Notes: a model not told the origin generated them from the letters alone. Counted from the first letter of the stretch, positions 1 to 8,695 are shown. The stretch is 64,000 nucleotides of DNA from Butyricicoccus faecihominis (GCF_024462775.1 NZ_JANGCE010000009.1:34470-98469); one strand, 5' to 3'. Numbers and translations are program-made.

Positions 1-601
1 CGCAGCCGATGCAGTGGCCGTGCAGAACATGCGGCTTGCCCGCCGAATGCATTTCCATCTTACCGGCGCGCGAGCCGCAGCCCATGCCGATGTTTTTCAA
101 GGTGCCGCCAAAGCCGGTTGCCTCGTGGCCCTTAAAATGGGTCAGGGTGATGAAGATATCAGCGTCCATCATGGCGCGGCCGATTTTGGCTTCCTTCACA
201 TATTTGCCGCCTTCGACGGGTACCAGCGCTTCGTCCGTGCCCTTCAGGCCGTCCGCGATGATGCAGTGGCAGCCGGTGGAGAAGGGGGAAAACCCGTTGA
301 GATAGGCGGAATCCAAATGATCGAGCGCGTTTTTGCGCCCGCCGACGTACAGGGTGTTGCAGTCGGTCAAAAAGGGCTTGCCGCCGCGCTCGCGGATAAA
401 GTCCACCACGGTCTTGGCCCAGTTGGGACGCAGGAACGCGAGGTTGCCCGGCTCGCCGAAGTGGATCTTGATGGCGGCGAATTTCTTGTCAAAGTCGATA
501 TCGCCCATGCCTGCCGTCTTTAGCAGGCGGGTCAGCTTTTGTTGCAGGTTTTCGTTCATCGACGCGTGAAAATCCGCAAAATAAACCTTGGATGCTGGCA
601 T
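1..601 (-). CDS. DUF362 domain-containing protein (3' end beyond window)
   Basis: The reading frame opens with ATG at 601-599, preceded by an AGGAAG ribosome site, and runs off the left edge without a stop. The start reads MPASKVYFADFHASM; further motifs are KIHFGEPGN, FLTDCNTLYVG and THFKGHEATGFGG. These are characteristic of the DUF362 family, whose members usually carry a C-terminal ferredoxin-like iron-sulfur part. The last visible residues, HGHCIGC, fit the beginning of such a cysteine cluster. The substrate and redox partner of the family are not established. The polysaccharide deacetylase gene upstream points the same way. About 200 residues are visible. Family assignment is good; function is unknown. 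Confidence 0.85.
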   Translation of the reverse strand, partial: MPASKVYFADFHASMNENLQQKLTRLLKTAGMGDIDFDKKFAAIKIHFGEPGNLAFLRPNWAKTVVDFIRERGGKPFLTDCNTLYVGGRKNALDHLDSAYLNGFSPFSTGCHCIIADGLKGTDEALVPVEGGKYVKEAKIGRAMMDADIFITLTHFKGHEATGFGGTLKNIGMGCGSRAGKMEMHSAGKPHVLHGHCIGC

Positions 602-673
602 AGTGCACTTCCTTTCCGTATGCTTGCTGTTATTTTCAGTATAGCACGCGAAAAGGCGGCGGGCAATGGGCAA

Positions 674-1510
674 TCAGCCCGCCTGCGTCAGGTCGGTCAG
701 CGCGCCGAAGGTATAGCCCGCCTGCTCCCATTTGGTCAGCAGTTCGTCAAGGATGCGGGCGTTGGTGGACGAGGTCGAGTGCAGCAGCACGATCGCGCCG
801 TTGTGAATGCGCGGCAAAAGCTTGGAATAGGCCTGCTCATCTGTGGGCTGATTGTCGGTATACCAATCCACATAGGCAAGGCTCCAGAACACGGTCGTGT
901 AGCCGAGGGACTGCGCCTGCTTCAAATTTTCTTCGGAAAACTTGCCCTGCGGGGGACGGTAAAACTTTTGCATCGGCTTGCCGGTCAGCGCTTCAAACTT
1001 TTCGGCAAGGCCGTTTAATTCGGCTTCAAAGGAGGCCTGATCCGCTATTTTGGACATATCCGGGTGGTGCATCGTGTGGTTGCCCACGATATGGCCCTCG
1101 TCCACCATGCGCTGCACCAGTTCGGGCGCGGTGTCGATAAAATTACCCACGAGGAAGAAGCACGCGGGCGCGGAATGCTTTTTCAGCGCATCCAAAATGG
1201 CCGGCGTGTTGCCGTTTTCAAACCCCGCGTCAAAGGTGATGTAAATGGTCGGTTTGGCGGTATCCGCGACGTAAAACGCGTTCCACTGCCGCAACGTGTC
1301 GGCGGAAACGTTGCCCACGGGCGGCTGGCCCTCGGTCTGGAAGGAAAGACCCCAATCGGAAACCGAAGCGGGTACCGCTGCTTCCGCTTCGGCGGAGGTC
1401 TGCGCGGCGTCGTCCGCCGGTAAGCGCCAGAACAGCACGGCCAGCACCACACAGACCGCCGCCGCCGCGGCAATGCGATATAACGTATCGCGCGTGATCG
1501 TAATAAACAT
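674..1510 (-). CDS. Polysaccharide deacetylase, PdaA-like (NodB domain)
   Basis: A 278-residue protein with an N-terminal membrane anchor or signal segment (about residues 10-29) followed by a NodB homology domain. Visible catalytic motifs are TFDAGFENGNT (motif 1, metal-binding and general-base aspartates), HTMHHPD (motif 2, metal-binding histidines), FYRPPQGKF (motif 3) and LLHS (the C-terminal catalytic histidine). TFDAG followed by ENG is typical of the PdaA group, which de-N-acetylates N-acetylmuramic acid to form muramic delta-lactam in spore cortex; other members act on vegetative peptidoglycan. The protein should work outside the membrane. The spore role is inferred from the subfamily only. 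Confidence 0.9.
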   Translation of the reverse strand: MFITITRDTLYRIAAAAAVCVVLAVLFWRLPADDAAQTSAEAEAAVPASVSDWGLSFQTEGQPPVGNVSADTLRQWNAFYVADTAKPTIYITFDAGFENGNTPAILDALKKHSAPACFFLVGNFIDTAPELVQRMVDEGHIVGNHTMHHPDMSKIADQASFEAELNGLAEKFEALTGKPMQKFYRPPQGKFSEENLKQAQSLGYTTVFWSLAYVDWYTDNQPTDEQAYSKLLPRIHNGAIVLLHSTSSTNARILDELLTKWEQAGYTFGALTDLTQAG

Positions 1511-1630
1511 AGTGAAACGCCCCCTTGGTCAAACAGTATGAAAGGGGGACGTGGATTATGCGCTTTTTTATGTGCGCGGGCGGCGCGTAAAAAGGGTGGC
1601 GTAGCCGCGGCGGATCCCTCAATAATGCGC

Positions 1631-1659
1631 GTGACATTCCTGTGGGCGCATGATAAACT
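1631..1659 (+). promoter_or_regulatory. Weak sigma-A-like promoter of the stalk-domain gene
   Basis: GTGACA and TAAACT are separated by 17 bp, about 35 bp ahead of a good ribosome site (GGACGGAGG). Both hexamers match the consensus only moderately, so this is tentative. Confidence 0.4.
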
Positions 1660-1694
1660 ATAAGTACCAAATAAAAGGACGGAGGTAGGTCTTT

Positions 1695-3563
1695 ATGGTA
1701 CGAAAGCTGAAACGGGCGCTCGCGCTGCTGACGGCGGCCCTGCTGCTCGGCACAATGGCCCCCTTGGCGCTTGCGGCGGGAAACGGGCAAACGCCGCTGT
1801 ATGAATACCTTGGCTATGGATCCGAGCAGGCCTTTTTGAACGAATGGAACTGGTCGGAAAACGAGGAGGCAACCTACGACTGGTGGGAGGATACCTACCA
1901 AAACTTTGTGCTGCAATGCACGGAGGATCCGCAGCTGATGGTGGATTGGTACGGCTATACGCTGCCCACCGCGGCGGAGGTGAACGGCGTGACGGTGGAG
2001 GAGCTGCCGAAGGCCGCGGCGTGGGAAATGACCGAGCAAAAATACGAAGAGACCTACGGTTGGAATTATGGCTGGGAAGAGCCCGAACCGCCCACGCTTT
2101 CCGTGCAGCTGATGGGGGAGACGGTCGCCTTTCCGGACGCGCAGCCCGAAACCGTGAACGGGCGCACGATGGTGCCGCTGCGCGCCATGGTGGACGCCCT
2201 GCATGGCGAGACCGGCTATGACGGCGGGGCGTCGTCCGTCACCGCCAAGGTGGGGGAAACGACCGTGCGCTTCGCGCTCGGCGGCGATAAGCTGTACTGG
2301 ACGGGCCCGGCGGACAAAGCGCCGGAAGGCCTTGTAAAGGACGGCGCCGAAAGCTACCTGCCTATGGATGTACAACCCTATGAAAAGTCCGGCCGCACCT
2401 ATGTGCCGGTGCGCTTTTTCGCGGAGGCGTTCGGCCTGACCGTCCAGTGGGACGAGTGGCAGCAGACGGCGGTGGTTTACGATAAAGCCGCGCTGATCGA
2501 TTCCATCGACAGCCGGTTTACCGTGCTCAACCAATGGCTCGCGGCGCAGCCGGCGCGGGATACCGATCAGGCGATGCGTATGGCGGCCACGATCGCGGTC
2601 ACCTATACGACCTTCAACTCGATCGATGGGGACGAGAGCTTTCCGCTGAACGGCACGCTTTCCGTGCTGACAGAGGGCCAAAGCTACCAGATGGATCTAA
2701 AGCTCGATCTGTACGCCATGGTACGCATGCTGATCGACAAGGCAGCGCCGTATGTGGACGAGGAGCTTTCCAAAGCGATCGACCTATTAAAGGGCGATCT
2801 GCAAAACGCTACCTTTGAAATGATCTATAACGCGGATGAAAACACCCTGTATTTCCGCTGCCCGCTGCTGCTCAAGACGATCGGACTGGCCGAACCCGAC
2901 ATGACGCCCAAGGAAGGGACGGACGCTTGGGTGCGGATCGAGGACGCGATCGACCAAAGCCTGCTCGACGCGGCGGGGCTGTATAACCGCATCGCGGAAA
3001 ACGGCGGCAAGCTGACGATCGGCGCGCTGATCGTCGAGCCAAACGAAGCCAGCTTTAAAAAGTGGTTCGCGGCCTCGTTCTGGCAGAGCGCGAACGATGC
3101 GGCGGATGGCTTGGAGCTGTTTTTGGGCGACGGCAAATTTACCAGAAACGGCGACGCCTATACCGCCCGCTTTGACGAGACCCCGCAGGAGGGCGCCGAA
3201 GGTCTGGCGGGCATGCTGGTAGACCTTGATATCGCCTATGTGAAGGGTTCGGTCGTGCTGAATACCCGAACCGGCGTGGCGAGCGGCACGCTTGCGGTGC
3301 GGCAGGATACGTATTGGAGAGATCAGCTGCTGACCTATGAATTTGAGGGCGACGCGCAAAACGCGGCCTTTAAAATGAGCATACACACGAACAACACCGG
3401 CAAGCTTGAAATGGAAATGCAGATCACGGAAAAGCCCGCCTCCGGTTCTCCGGCCGCCCGGCCGCCGGAAAACGACAAGGTGATTGATCTGAACGATTGG
3501 CTCGGTTTGCCGGAAGCGGAGCCGGAAAGCCAAAACAACGTGATCGCCGTCATGGTGCCATAG
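1695..3563 (+). CDS. Secreted stalk-domain (copper amine oxidase N-terminal-like) protein
   Basis: A 622-residue protein with a clear signal peptide (basic start, hydrophobic core, cleavage near LALAAG). Around residues 135-260 is a stalk domain with the paired signatures VNGRTMVPLRAMVDAL and SGRTYVPVRFFAEAFG followed by VQWDEWQQTAVVY. This module is common in exported Clostridia proteins and is structural or binding, not catalytic. The remaining 350 residues are unrecognised; they have alternating beta-type sequence and a Pro/Glu-rich tail. The start is fixed by GGACGGAGG upstream. A rho-independent terminator follows the stop. Exported cell-surface protein of unknown function. Confidence 0.85.
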   Translation: MVRKLKRALALLTAALLLGTMAPLALAAGNGQTPLYEYLGYGSEQAFLNEWNWSENEEATYDWWEDTYQNFVLQCTEDPQLMVDWYGYTLPTAAEVNGVTVEELPKAAAWEMTEQKYEETYGWNYGWEEPEPPTLSVQLMGETVAFPDAQPETVNGRTMVPLRAMVDALHGETGYDGGASSVTAKVGETTVRFALGGDKLYWTGPADKAPEGLVKDGAESYLPMDVQPYEKSGRTYVPVRFFAEAFGLTVQWDEWQQTAVVYDKAALIDSIDSRFTVLNQWLAAQPARDTDQAMRMAATIAVTYTTFNSIDGDESFPLNGTLSVLTEGQSYQMDLKLDLYAMVRMLIDKAAPYVDEELSKAIDLLKGDLQNATFEMIYNADENTLYFRCPLLLKTIGLAEPDMTPKEGTDAWVRIEDAIDQSLLDAAGLYNRIAENGGKLTIGALIVEPNEASFKKWFAASFWQSANDAADGLELFLGDGKFTRNGDAYTARFDETPQEGAEGLAGMLVDLDIAYVKGSVVLNTRTGVASGTLAVRQDTYWRDQLLTYEFEGDAQNAAFKMSIHTNNTGKLEMEMQITEKPASGSPAARPPENDKVIDLNDWLGLPEAEPESQNNVIAVMVP

Positions 3564-3580
3564 TTTGTAAAAAACGCTGT

Positions 3581-3623
3581 AGCAGGATGATTCCAGAGGG
3601 AATCGCCTGCTGCGGCCTTTTTT
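3581..3623 (+). terminator. Rho-independent terminator of the stalk-domain gene
   Basis: AGCAGG pairs with CCTGCT and an inner GATTCC pairs with GGAATC around an AGA loop; a run of six T follows. It sits 18 bp after the stop codon. Confidence 0.85.
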
Positions 3624-3700
3624 ATGTACCGCGCCGGTTTTGATGAACCGCATGAGCGAGGGCGGCCGCGACCGGTGCCGCGCTGATTAACATATTCGAT

Positions 3701-3973
3701 TCAATCCTTCGCTTGCCGCTTGCCGCGCGCATGGGTCAGCAGGATCACCAGCCGCGCATGCGCTGCTTCAACACTTTTTTGCGGCTTTGCGCCGGTCAAA
3801 TAGCCCAGCGCTTGGTTCCATTCGCTGAGCGCCGTGGTATCCGGAGGGGCCGCCAGCAGTATTTCGATGAGCCTCTTTTGCTGGCCACTGTCCATATCAT
3901 GCAGATCGGATACGCGGGCAGCGCCGCACTGTTCGGCTAGCTTGTCCAGCAATGATCTTTTATGGATCGCCAA
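3701..3973 (-). CDS. Small orphan protein, probable target of the invertible promoter
   Basis: A 90-residue soluble, charged protein (MAIHKRSLLDKLAEQCG...) that I do not recognise. I chose the TTG start at 3973-3971 because GGAGGTG lies 5 nt upstream. The frame stays open further upstream through the 17-bp inverted repeat at 3999-4015. The gene is monocistronic, convergent with the stalk-domain gene. Its only likely promoter lies inside the adjoining invertible segment, which in this assembly points away from it, so the gene should be off in this copy. If the segment were flipped, an in-frame ATG inside it would add a 24-residue N-terminal extension. It could be a regulator, but nothing in the sequence proves this. 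Confidence 0.55.
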   Translation of the reverse strand: MAIHKRSLLDKLAEQCGAARVSDLHDMDSGQQKRLIEILLAAPPDTTALSEWNQALGYLTGAKPQKSVEAAHARLVILLTHARGKRQAKD

Positions 3974-3998
3974 ATCGTTCACCTCCCGCCGTTTCTGT

Positions 3999-4268
3999 AC
4001 AAAATCAATATTTTGTATAGAAGCGTCCCTTGACGGCGACAGAAGAAAACACAGAACATGTAAAAAACCGTCACATCCTGTCGTGATAAGGAGCGAAAGG
4101 GCGCAACAAATGCAGGCCGCAAAAGGAAAGCGCGCGCGACCTGTGTTTACTGTGCCTAAAATTCCCATATGACTTGCGGTTTTTGACGAAACATGCTATA
4201 ATTCTATGAAAATATGTATTTCAAATGCATGAGCGCCGGCAGCAAGCAAGGCAAAATATTGATTTTGT
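3999..4268. mobile_element. Probable invertible DNA element (inverton) with internal promoter
   Basis: ACAAAATCAATATTTTG at 3999-4015 is repeated exactly in reverse complement at 4252-4268, bounding 236 bp. Each repeat is itself a dyad (CAAAAT, 4-bp centre, ATTTTG), as expected of a recombinase core site. The right repeat abuts the stop codon of the tyrosine recombinase gene; the left repeat lies 26 bp ahead of the orphan gene's start codon. The segment contains a promoter on the + strand, and I found no comparable promoter on the - strand. Flipping would aim that promoter at the orphan gene. Inversion is inferred from architecture and is not observed here. Confidence 0.75.
4174..4202 (+). 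promoter_or_regulatory. Promoter inside the invertible segment (OFF orientation)
   Basis: TTGCGG, 17-bp spacer, then TGCTATAAT, an extended -10 with a perfect TATAAT. In this assembly it fires toward the 3' end of the recombinase gene, antisense to it. After inversion it would read out through the left repeat into the ribosome site and TTG of the orphan gene. Confidence 0.65.
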
Positions 4269-5114
4269 CTAACTGACCAGCCCCAAACGATCCAGCTGGC
4301 GGATGTGCTCCGCGCCGGTGGTGAGAAGGTAGAGCCGCGTGGTTTCGATGCTGGAATGGCCCAGCGTATCCGCTAGACGCGTAATGTCTTTGCAAGCCTT
4401 ATAAAAGGTCGTGGCGAACAGGTGCCGCAGATTGTGCGGAAAGACCTTGCTTGGCGCTATTCCCGACAGTGAGCACAGGCCCTTCATTTCCGCCCAAATT
4501 TGCCGCCGGGATACGCGGCTTCCGCTTCTGGTGAGGAAAACTTCGCCCGAAGCGATCTTTTCTTTTTGGGCGTATTTCAGCAGCTTGCGGCACAACTTGG
4601 CGGATAGCAGGATTGTGCGCATTTTGCCTTTCAATGAAATTTCCGCCCGGCCGCGCCGAGCCGCTTCCACGGTGATATACCGCACCTCGCTTACCCTGAT
4701 CCCTGTGGCCGCCATCGTTTCCATCAGCAGGGCCAGCCGGTCGCGGCCTTGGTTGCGGGCGGTTTCGACCAGCCGGTCGTACTCCTGTCGACTAAGCTCT
4801 CTTGCGGGATCGCGAAACATCCGCCGTTGGAGCCGCAGGAATTTGACGCGGCATTCCGTCCAGCCTGTGAAGCGCAAAAACGCGTTCAGCGCGGCCAGCA
4901 TGGAATTCACCGTGACTGGGGCGTATCCCTCGGTCAGAAGATTTTCCTTCCATCCGGCGGCGGCTTCCTTTGTCACCGGCTCGCCGTTCAGCCACAGGGA
5001 AAAAGAACGCAGGTCGCGCAGATATTTTTCCCGTGTGCCGGGGCTGCGTTCCTCGGCTTGCAGGTATCCGCCGAAGGCGGCGGCCTGCTGTAGGGTTACA
5101 TAACGGTCGTTCAT
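4269..5114 (-). CDS. Tyrosine recombinase/integrase (candidate DNA invertase)
   Basis: A 281-residue tyrosine recombinase. The N-terminal SAM-like core-binding domain covers about residues 10-85. The catalytic residues are visible: R140 (TGIRVSEV), K164 (KGK), H227 and R230 (PHNLRHLFATTF), H253 (LGHSS) and the nucleophile Y262 (TRLYLLTT). The length is close to XerC/XerD and DNA-invertase members. No phage, conjugation or excisionase genes are nearby, and the gene sits directly against a 17-bp inverted-repeat-bounded segment. This favours a role as a local invertase over a mobile-element integrase. The target is inferred from proximity. Confidence 0.9.
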   Translation of the reverse strand: MNDRYVTLQQAAAFGGYLQAEERSPGTREKYLRDLRSFSLWLNGEPVTKEAAAGWKENLLTEGYAPVTVNSMLAALNAFLRFTGWTECRVKFLRLQRRMFRDPARELSRQEYDRLVETARNQGRDRLALLMETMAATGIRVSEVRYITVEAARRGRAEISLKGKMRTILLSAKLCRKLLKYAQKEKIASGEVFLTRSGSRVSRRQIWAEMKGLCSLSGIAPSKVFPHNLRHLFATTFYKACKDITRLADTLGHSSIETTRLYLLTTGAEHIRQLDRLGLVS

Positions 5115-5189
5115 AAAAAATGCCTCCCTAATACGATAATATCCTTATTTTATCGTGTAGAGAGGCATATATACGATTTTTCGTCCGCT

Positions 5190-5525
5190 TTAGGAGCCGT
5201 AATCCTCCAGCAGCTTTGCCAATGCTTCGGCGTCCGACAGGATCACGCCCCTGTTCAGCGCGTCGCGGTCGGCCTGAGGAAGCGAGCGCGTGTCGATTTC
5301 GGTGCGCATGAGCAGCGCGCCGTCGCGGTAAACGGTAAGCCGTCCGTCCTCGCTTACCGCTGTGTAGCTTACCGGCACCGCCTGTTCGCTAAGCGCCGGA
5401 ACGGCGGTGAACCAAGCGCGGGCGGCGAAAAAGGTAAAAATAAGCGCGGCGGCGCAGGCGGCCAGCGCGATCCGGCGGCGGCGTTTCAGCTGCTGCATCG
5501 CCAGCATGTAAAAGCCCTGCATCAT
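5190..5525 (-). CDS. Small membrane-anchored protein, BofC C-terminal-like
   Basis: A 111-residue protein with one transmembrane segment (about residues 20-37) after a basic stretch (KRRRR), then an extracytoplasmic part. The tail contains VSYTAVSEDGRLTVYRDG, DTRSLPQADRDALNRGV and LAKLLEDYGS. This pattern resembles the C-terminal domain of BofC and of small uncharacterised Oscillospirales proteins with conserved LP..D...L..G and LLEDY.S motifs. The gene is monocistronic, divergent from the PBP1A gene across a 314-bp gap. The function is unknown. Confidence 0.7.
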   Translation of the reverse strand: MMQGFYMLAMQQLKRRRRIALAACAAALIFTFFAARAWFTAVPALSEQAVPVSYTAVSEDGRLTVYRDGALLMRTEIDTRSLPQADRDALNRGVILSDAEALAKLLEDYGS

Positions 5526-5638
5526 CTTTTTTTCACTTCCTTTTTTCAGTGTTTCATTTCATTTGATCGGAGGATGTCCAAATAATTTGGATTTATTCAC
5601 CAGATTGATGAAAAAAAGTTTGGAATTCTGAGGGCATT

Positions 5639-5747
5639 GTGGTATAATAGCCGCATGGCGGCTGTGATACGCGTATTTAAAATCTTATACCGTCAGCGGC
5701 GTTTCGGCGGATGCTAGGCTTACAAAAAGCAGCCGCTGTGGTATAAT
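5639..5747 (+). repeat. Promoter-bearing palindromic repeat, copy upstream of PBP1A
   Basis: GTGGTATAAT occurs at 5639 and again at 5738, 99 bp apart. Between them are a GCCGCATGGCGGC hairpin and TTATACCGTCAGCGGCG, the near reverse complement of CCGCTGTGGTATAA. The same element occurs as a tandem array at 37611-37926 and in degenerate form near 54490. The second GTGGTATAAT (TGG plus TATAAT, an extended -10) is well placed to drive the PBP1A gene. Confidence 0.65.
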
Positions 5748-5838
5748 ATCACCGTATGCTGGGAACAAAGCGGATACTTACCGCGTCCCAATCGAAAAGG
5801 CCCCATGGTACCGACCACCGGGCGGGGAGGAAACCGAA

Positions 5839-8313
5839 TTGGCAACTGGCAAAAGAAAATCGCATCGCTTTGGGCACGGCTTAGCGCGCGTGCTGCTTAC
5901 GCTGCTGCTTATTGGCGTGCTGTGCGGCTGCTTCTGCGGCATGGCGTTCGCCTATTATGTGCATGCTTATATCAATCCCTCGATCGAGGAGACCGTAAGC
6001 GAGATGAGCATGGGGATGGGGCTTGACCTCAACTCGTTCATCTATTCGGTCGACCCCGAAACCGGAGAGGAAAAGCTGTACGAAACGCTCAAAGGCACGG
6101 AAAACCGCATTTGGGTCGATGGCGACCAGATCCCGCAGAACCTGAAAAACGCGGTCGTCGCGATCGAGGACCAGCGCTTTTATCAGCACAAGGGCGTGGA
6201 CTGGAAGCGCACGCTGGGCGCGGTTCAGACATGGCTGTTCGGCGGCGGCCAATACGGCGGCTCGACGATTACCCAGCAGCTGATTAAGAACATGACGCAA
6301 GAGGACGACTACTCGGTCAAGCGCAAGGTGAACGAAATTTTCCGCGCGCTCGCTTTTGAAAAAGAGATCGACGACAAAGAGCGCATCCTCGAAATGTACC
6401 TGAATACGATCTATCTGGGGCGCAACACCTACGGCGTCAAAACCGCGGCGGCGACCTACTTCGGCAAGGAAATATCCGATCTTGATCTCGCTGAGTGCGC
6501 GATCTTGGCCGGTATCACCAACAATCCTTCGCTGTACGATCCCTACACCTACCCGAGCAACATCAAAAAACGGCAGGAGACCATTCTGGAGCAGATGCTC
6601 AAGCAGGGGATGATCACGCAGGCGGAGCACGACGCGGCGGTGGCCGAGGAGCTGAATTACCGTTCGGTCGAACTGTATAACCAAGATCTGTCCGAGCCGT
6701 ACACCTATTTCACCGACGCCGTCATCAAGGACGTGATTAAGGACCTGATGGATCAGAAGGGCGTATCACAACTGGTTGCGTCCAACATGGTAAACTCCGG
6801 CGGCCTGAAAATTTACGCGACGATCGATACCCGCGTCCAGCAGATCATGGACGAGGAGTATAATAACGCGGAAAACTTCCCGAACTATGAGCGCGACGGC
6901 ATGCTGCCGGAAAGCGCGATGGTCATCACGGATAAGCAGGGCAACATTCGCGGCATCGTCGGCGGTCGAGGCGAAAAGAAGGGCAAGCTGTCCTTCTCCC
7001 GCGCGACGGACGCCAAGCGTCAGCCCGGTTCGTCGATCAAGCCGCTGTCCACCTATGGCCCCGCGATGGACAAGGGCATTATCGTGCCCACCTCCAGCGT
7101 TTACGACAAGCCGCTCAAGGAAGTGGACGGCAAGATGTGGCCGCGCAACGACTCCGGCCGCTATACCGGCGGGCCGATGGTCGTCAAGACCGCGCTGGCC
7201 CACTCGGTCAACACTGTGGCGGTGCAGATCATGAATATGCTCACGCCGCAGGCTTCTTTTGACTTCCTGACCCAGCGGCTGGGCTTCCAAGAATCTCTTG
7301 TTCCAAACCGGCAGAACGCGGACGGCTCGGTATCCTCCGATATCGATCTTGCGCCGCTGGCGCTCGGCGGCCTGACCGACGGCGTGACCGTACGTCAGAT
7401 GGCGGGCGGCTTCTCCGCCTTCATCAACGACGGCGTGTTCGGCGGTACGCGCACCTATACCAAGGTGCTCGATTCCGAGGGCAATGTGGTGCTGGAAAAC
7501 AATCCGCGCACCGATCTCGGCTTTGAAAACGTGCGGACCGCCTACTACATGCTCGAATGCATGCAGGGCACCACCTCGTTCGGCACCGCGACCAACGCGA
7601 CCATCCCCGGCGTACAGACCGCCGGTAAGACCGGTACGACGAGCGCGAACTACGATATCTGGTTCTGCGGCCTGACGCCAAAGTATTCCGGGGCTGTCTG
7701 GGTCGGCTATGACAAAAACTATACGCTGAACGGCCTATACGGCCGAAACGCGGCCGCGATATGGACCACGATCATGCGGCGCGTGCATGAGGGCGATTCG
7801 GGCCTTGTGTTCGATTCGCATCCGCAGGATTTCGTCAACGCAAGCTACTGCATGGACAGCGGTCTCGCTCCCTCGGGCGCGTGCCGTTCGGCGGGCCGCG
7901 TTGCGACCGGACGCTTCTACAAGGATCAGGTGCCCACGGAGATCTGTAAGCATCAGGGCTATCAGAAATATAACCTGAGCGGCGGCATCGACGTGCCGGA
8001 CGAGACCAAGGAACCCGATGATAAGGATAAGCCGGAAGAAAAGCCGGAGGAAAAACCGGTCGATCCCTCGACGGTCGACCCGGAAACCGGCTTGCCTTCC
8101 ACCACTGATCCGGAAGGCGGCGCGACCAATCCGGGCGGAACGACCGATCCCGGCGGCACAACCGATCCGGGTGGAACGACCGATCCCGGAGGTACGACTG
8201 ACCCGGGTGGGACGACCGACCCCGGCGGTACGACCGATCCGGGCGGCACGACCGATCCCGGCGGTACGCCGGAACCCGAGCCGGAGCCTTCGCCGGACGA
8301 CCCGGAGGCATAA
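5839..8313 (+). CDS. Class A penicillin-binding protein (PBP1A family)
   Basis: An 824-residue bifunctional peptidoglycan synthase. The TTG start at 5839 lies 8 nt after GGGGAGG. A single N-terminal membrane helix (about residues 15-40) precedes the GT51 glycosyltransferase domain, with EDQRFYQHKGVDW (catalytic Glu) and GGSTITQQLIKNM. The transpeptidase domain carries SSIK near residue 399 (nucleophile serine), SVN near 456 and KTGTT near 597. The C-terminus (about 715-824) is a low-complexity Pro/Glu/Lys then Pro/Gly/Thr/Asp tail with eight PGGTTD-type hexapeptides, probably wall-spanning. Transcribed from the repeat-associated promoter region upstream. Confidence 0.95.
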   Translation: MATGKRKSHRFGHGLARVLLTLLLIGVLCGCFCGMAFAYYVHAYINPSIEETVSEMSMGMGLDLNSFIYSVDPETGEEKLYETLKGTENRIWVDGDQIPQNLKNAVVAIEDQRFYQHKGVDWKRTLGAVQTWLFGGGQYGGSTITQQLIKNMTQEDDYSVKRKVNEIFRALAFEKEIDDKERILEMYLNTIYLGRNTYGVKTAAATYFGKEISDLDLAECAILAGITNNPSLYDPYTYPSNIKKRQETILEQMLKQGMITQAEHDAAVAEELNYRSVELYNQDLSEPYTYFTDAVIKDVIKDLMDQKGVSQLVASNMVNSGGLKIYATIDTRVQQIMDEEYNNAENFPNYERDGMLPESAMVITDKQGNIRGIVGGRGEKKGKLSFSRATDAKRQPGSSIKPLSTYGPAMDKGIIVPTSSVYDKPLKEVDGKMWPRNDSGRYTGGPMVVKTALAHSVNTVAVQIMNMLTPQASFDFLTQRLGFQESLVPNRQNADGSVSSDIDLAPLALGGLTDGVTVRQMAGGFSAFINDGVFGGTRTYTKVLDSEGNVVLENNPRTDLGFENVRTAYYMLECMQGTTSFGTATNATIPGVQTAGKTGTTSANYDIWFCGLTPKYSGAVWVGYDKNYTLNGLYGRNAAAIWTTIMRRVHEGDSGLVFDSHPQDFVNASYCMDSGLAPSGACRSAGRVATGRFYKDQVPTEICKHQGYQKYNLSGGIDVPDETKEPDDKDKPEEKPEEKPVDPSTVDPETGLPSTTDPEGGATNPGGTTDPGGTTDPGGTTDPGGTTDPGGTTDPGGTTDPGGTTDPGGTPEPEPEPSPDDPEA
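8141..8284 (+). repeat. 18-bp coding tandem repeat (PGGTTD units) in PBP1A tail
   Basis: Seven exact PGGTTD units and one PGGTPE unit, each 18 bp. Third-position differences between units show that the array is not freshly expanded. The copy number could still vary between strains. Confidence 0.9.
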
Positions 8314-8370
8314 CGCCCGGCAAAACAGCACAAACTAGCAAAACAGCAAAACTTTTTTCAGCGCCGCACA

Positions 8371-8603
8371 AGGCCGCACACATCGGGGAGGCAGCGGTGC
8401 CCTGTACCCGCAATCCGCTATAGCGGGGATGATGCGGGGAAGGAGGGACGTCGTTTCGATGCGGCGTCCGCCCACAGAGCGATGAGAGACCGGTACTGCG
8501 CAACGGAGGACTGCGAACCATGTCAGGCGGGGAACCGAGCAGCATTAAGCAGAAACCATCGTGTGCCGCAGATCTGCCGATCTTGAGCTCGACGTGCGGA
8601 AAG
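8371..8603 (+). ncRNA. ffs: Signal recognition particle RNA, large bacterial type
   Basis: The Alu-domain sequence GGGGAGGCAGCGGTGCCCTG and CCGCAATCCGCTATAGCGGG match the conserved 5' part of large Firmicutes SRP RNAs. The S-domain shows CTGCGCAACGGA, GAACCATGTCAGG, GGGGAACCGAGCAGCATTAAG and TGTGCCGCAGATCTGCC. CCGCAC (8374-8379) pairs with GTGCGG (8594-8599) to close the molecule. The position directly upstream of dnaX is the same as in Bacillus subtilis. The exact ends are uncertain by about 10 nt. Confidence 0.9.
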
Positions 8604-8695
8604 GCAATCGGGAAGGCGATCTCGAATTTCCCGCGTGCGGTCTTGTGGGGCGCTGAAAAAAGATCAAATGCGCTTTTGCATAAAGTTCATAGACT

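Noticed and set aside
1230..2681. A 483-codon minus-strand frame across the deacetylase and stalk-domain genes
   Set aside because: Arg/His/Gly-rich shadow that crosses two real genes, a promoter region and a ribosome site.
4269..5114. Integrase of a prophage or conjugative element
   Set aside because: No phage, relaxase or attachment-site repeats nearby; the adjacent 17-bp inverted repeats suit a local invertase better.
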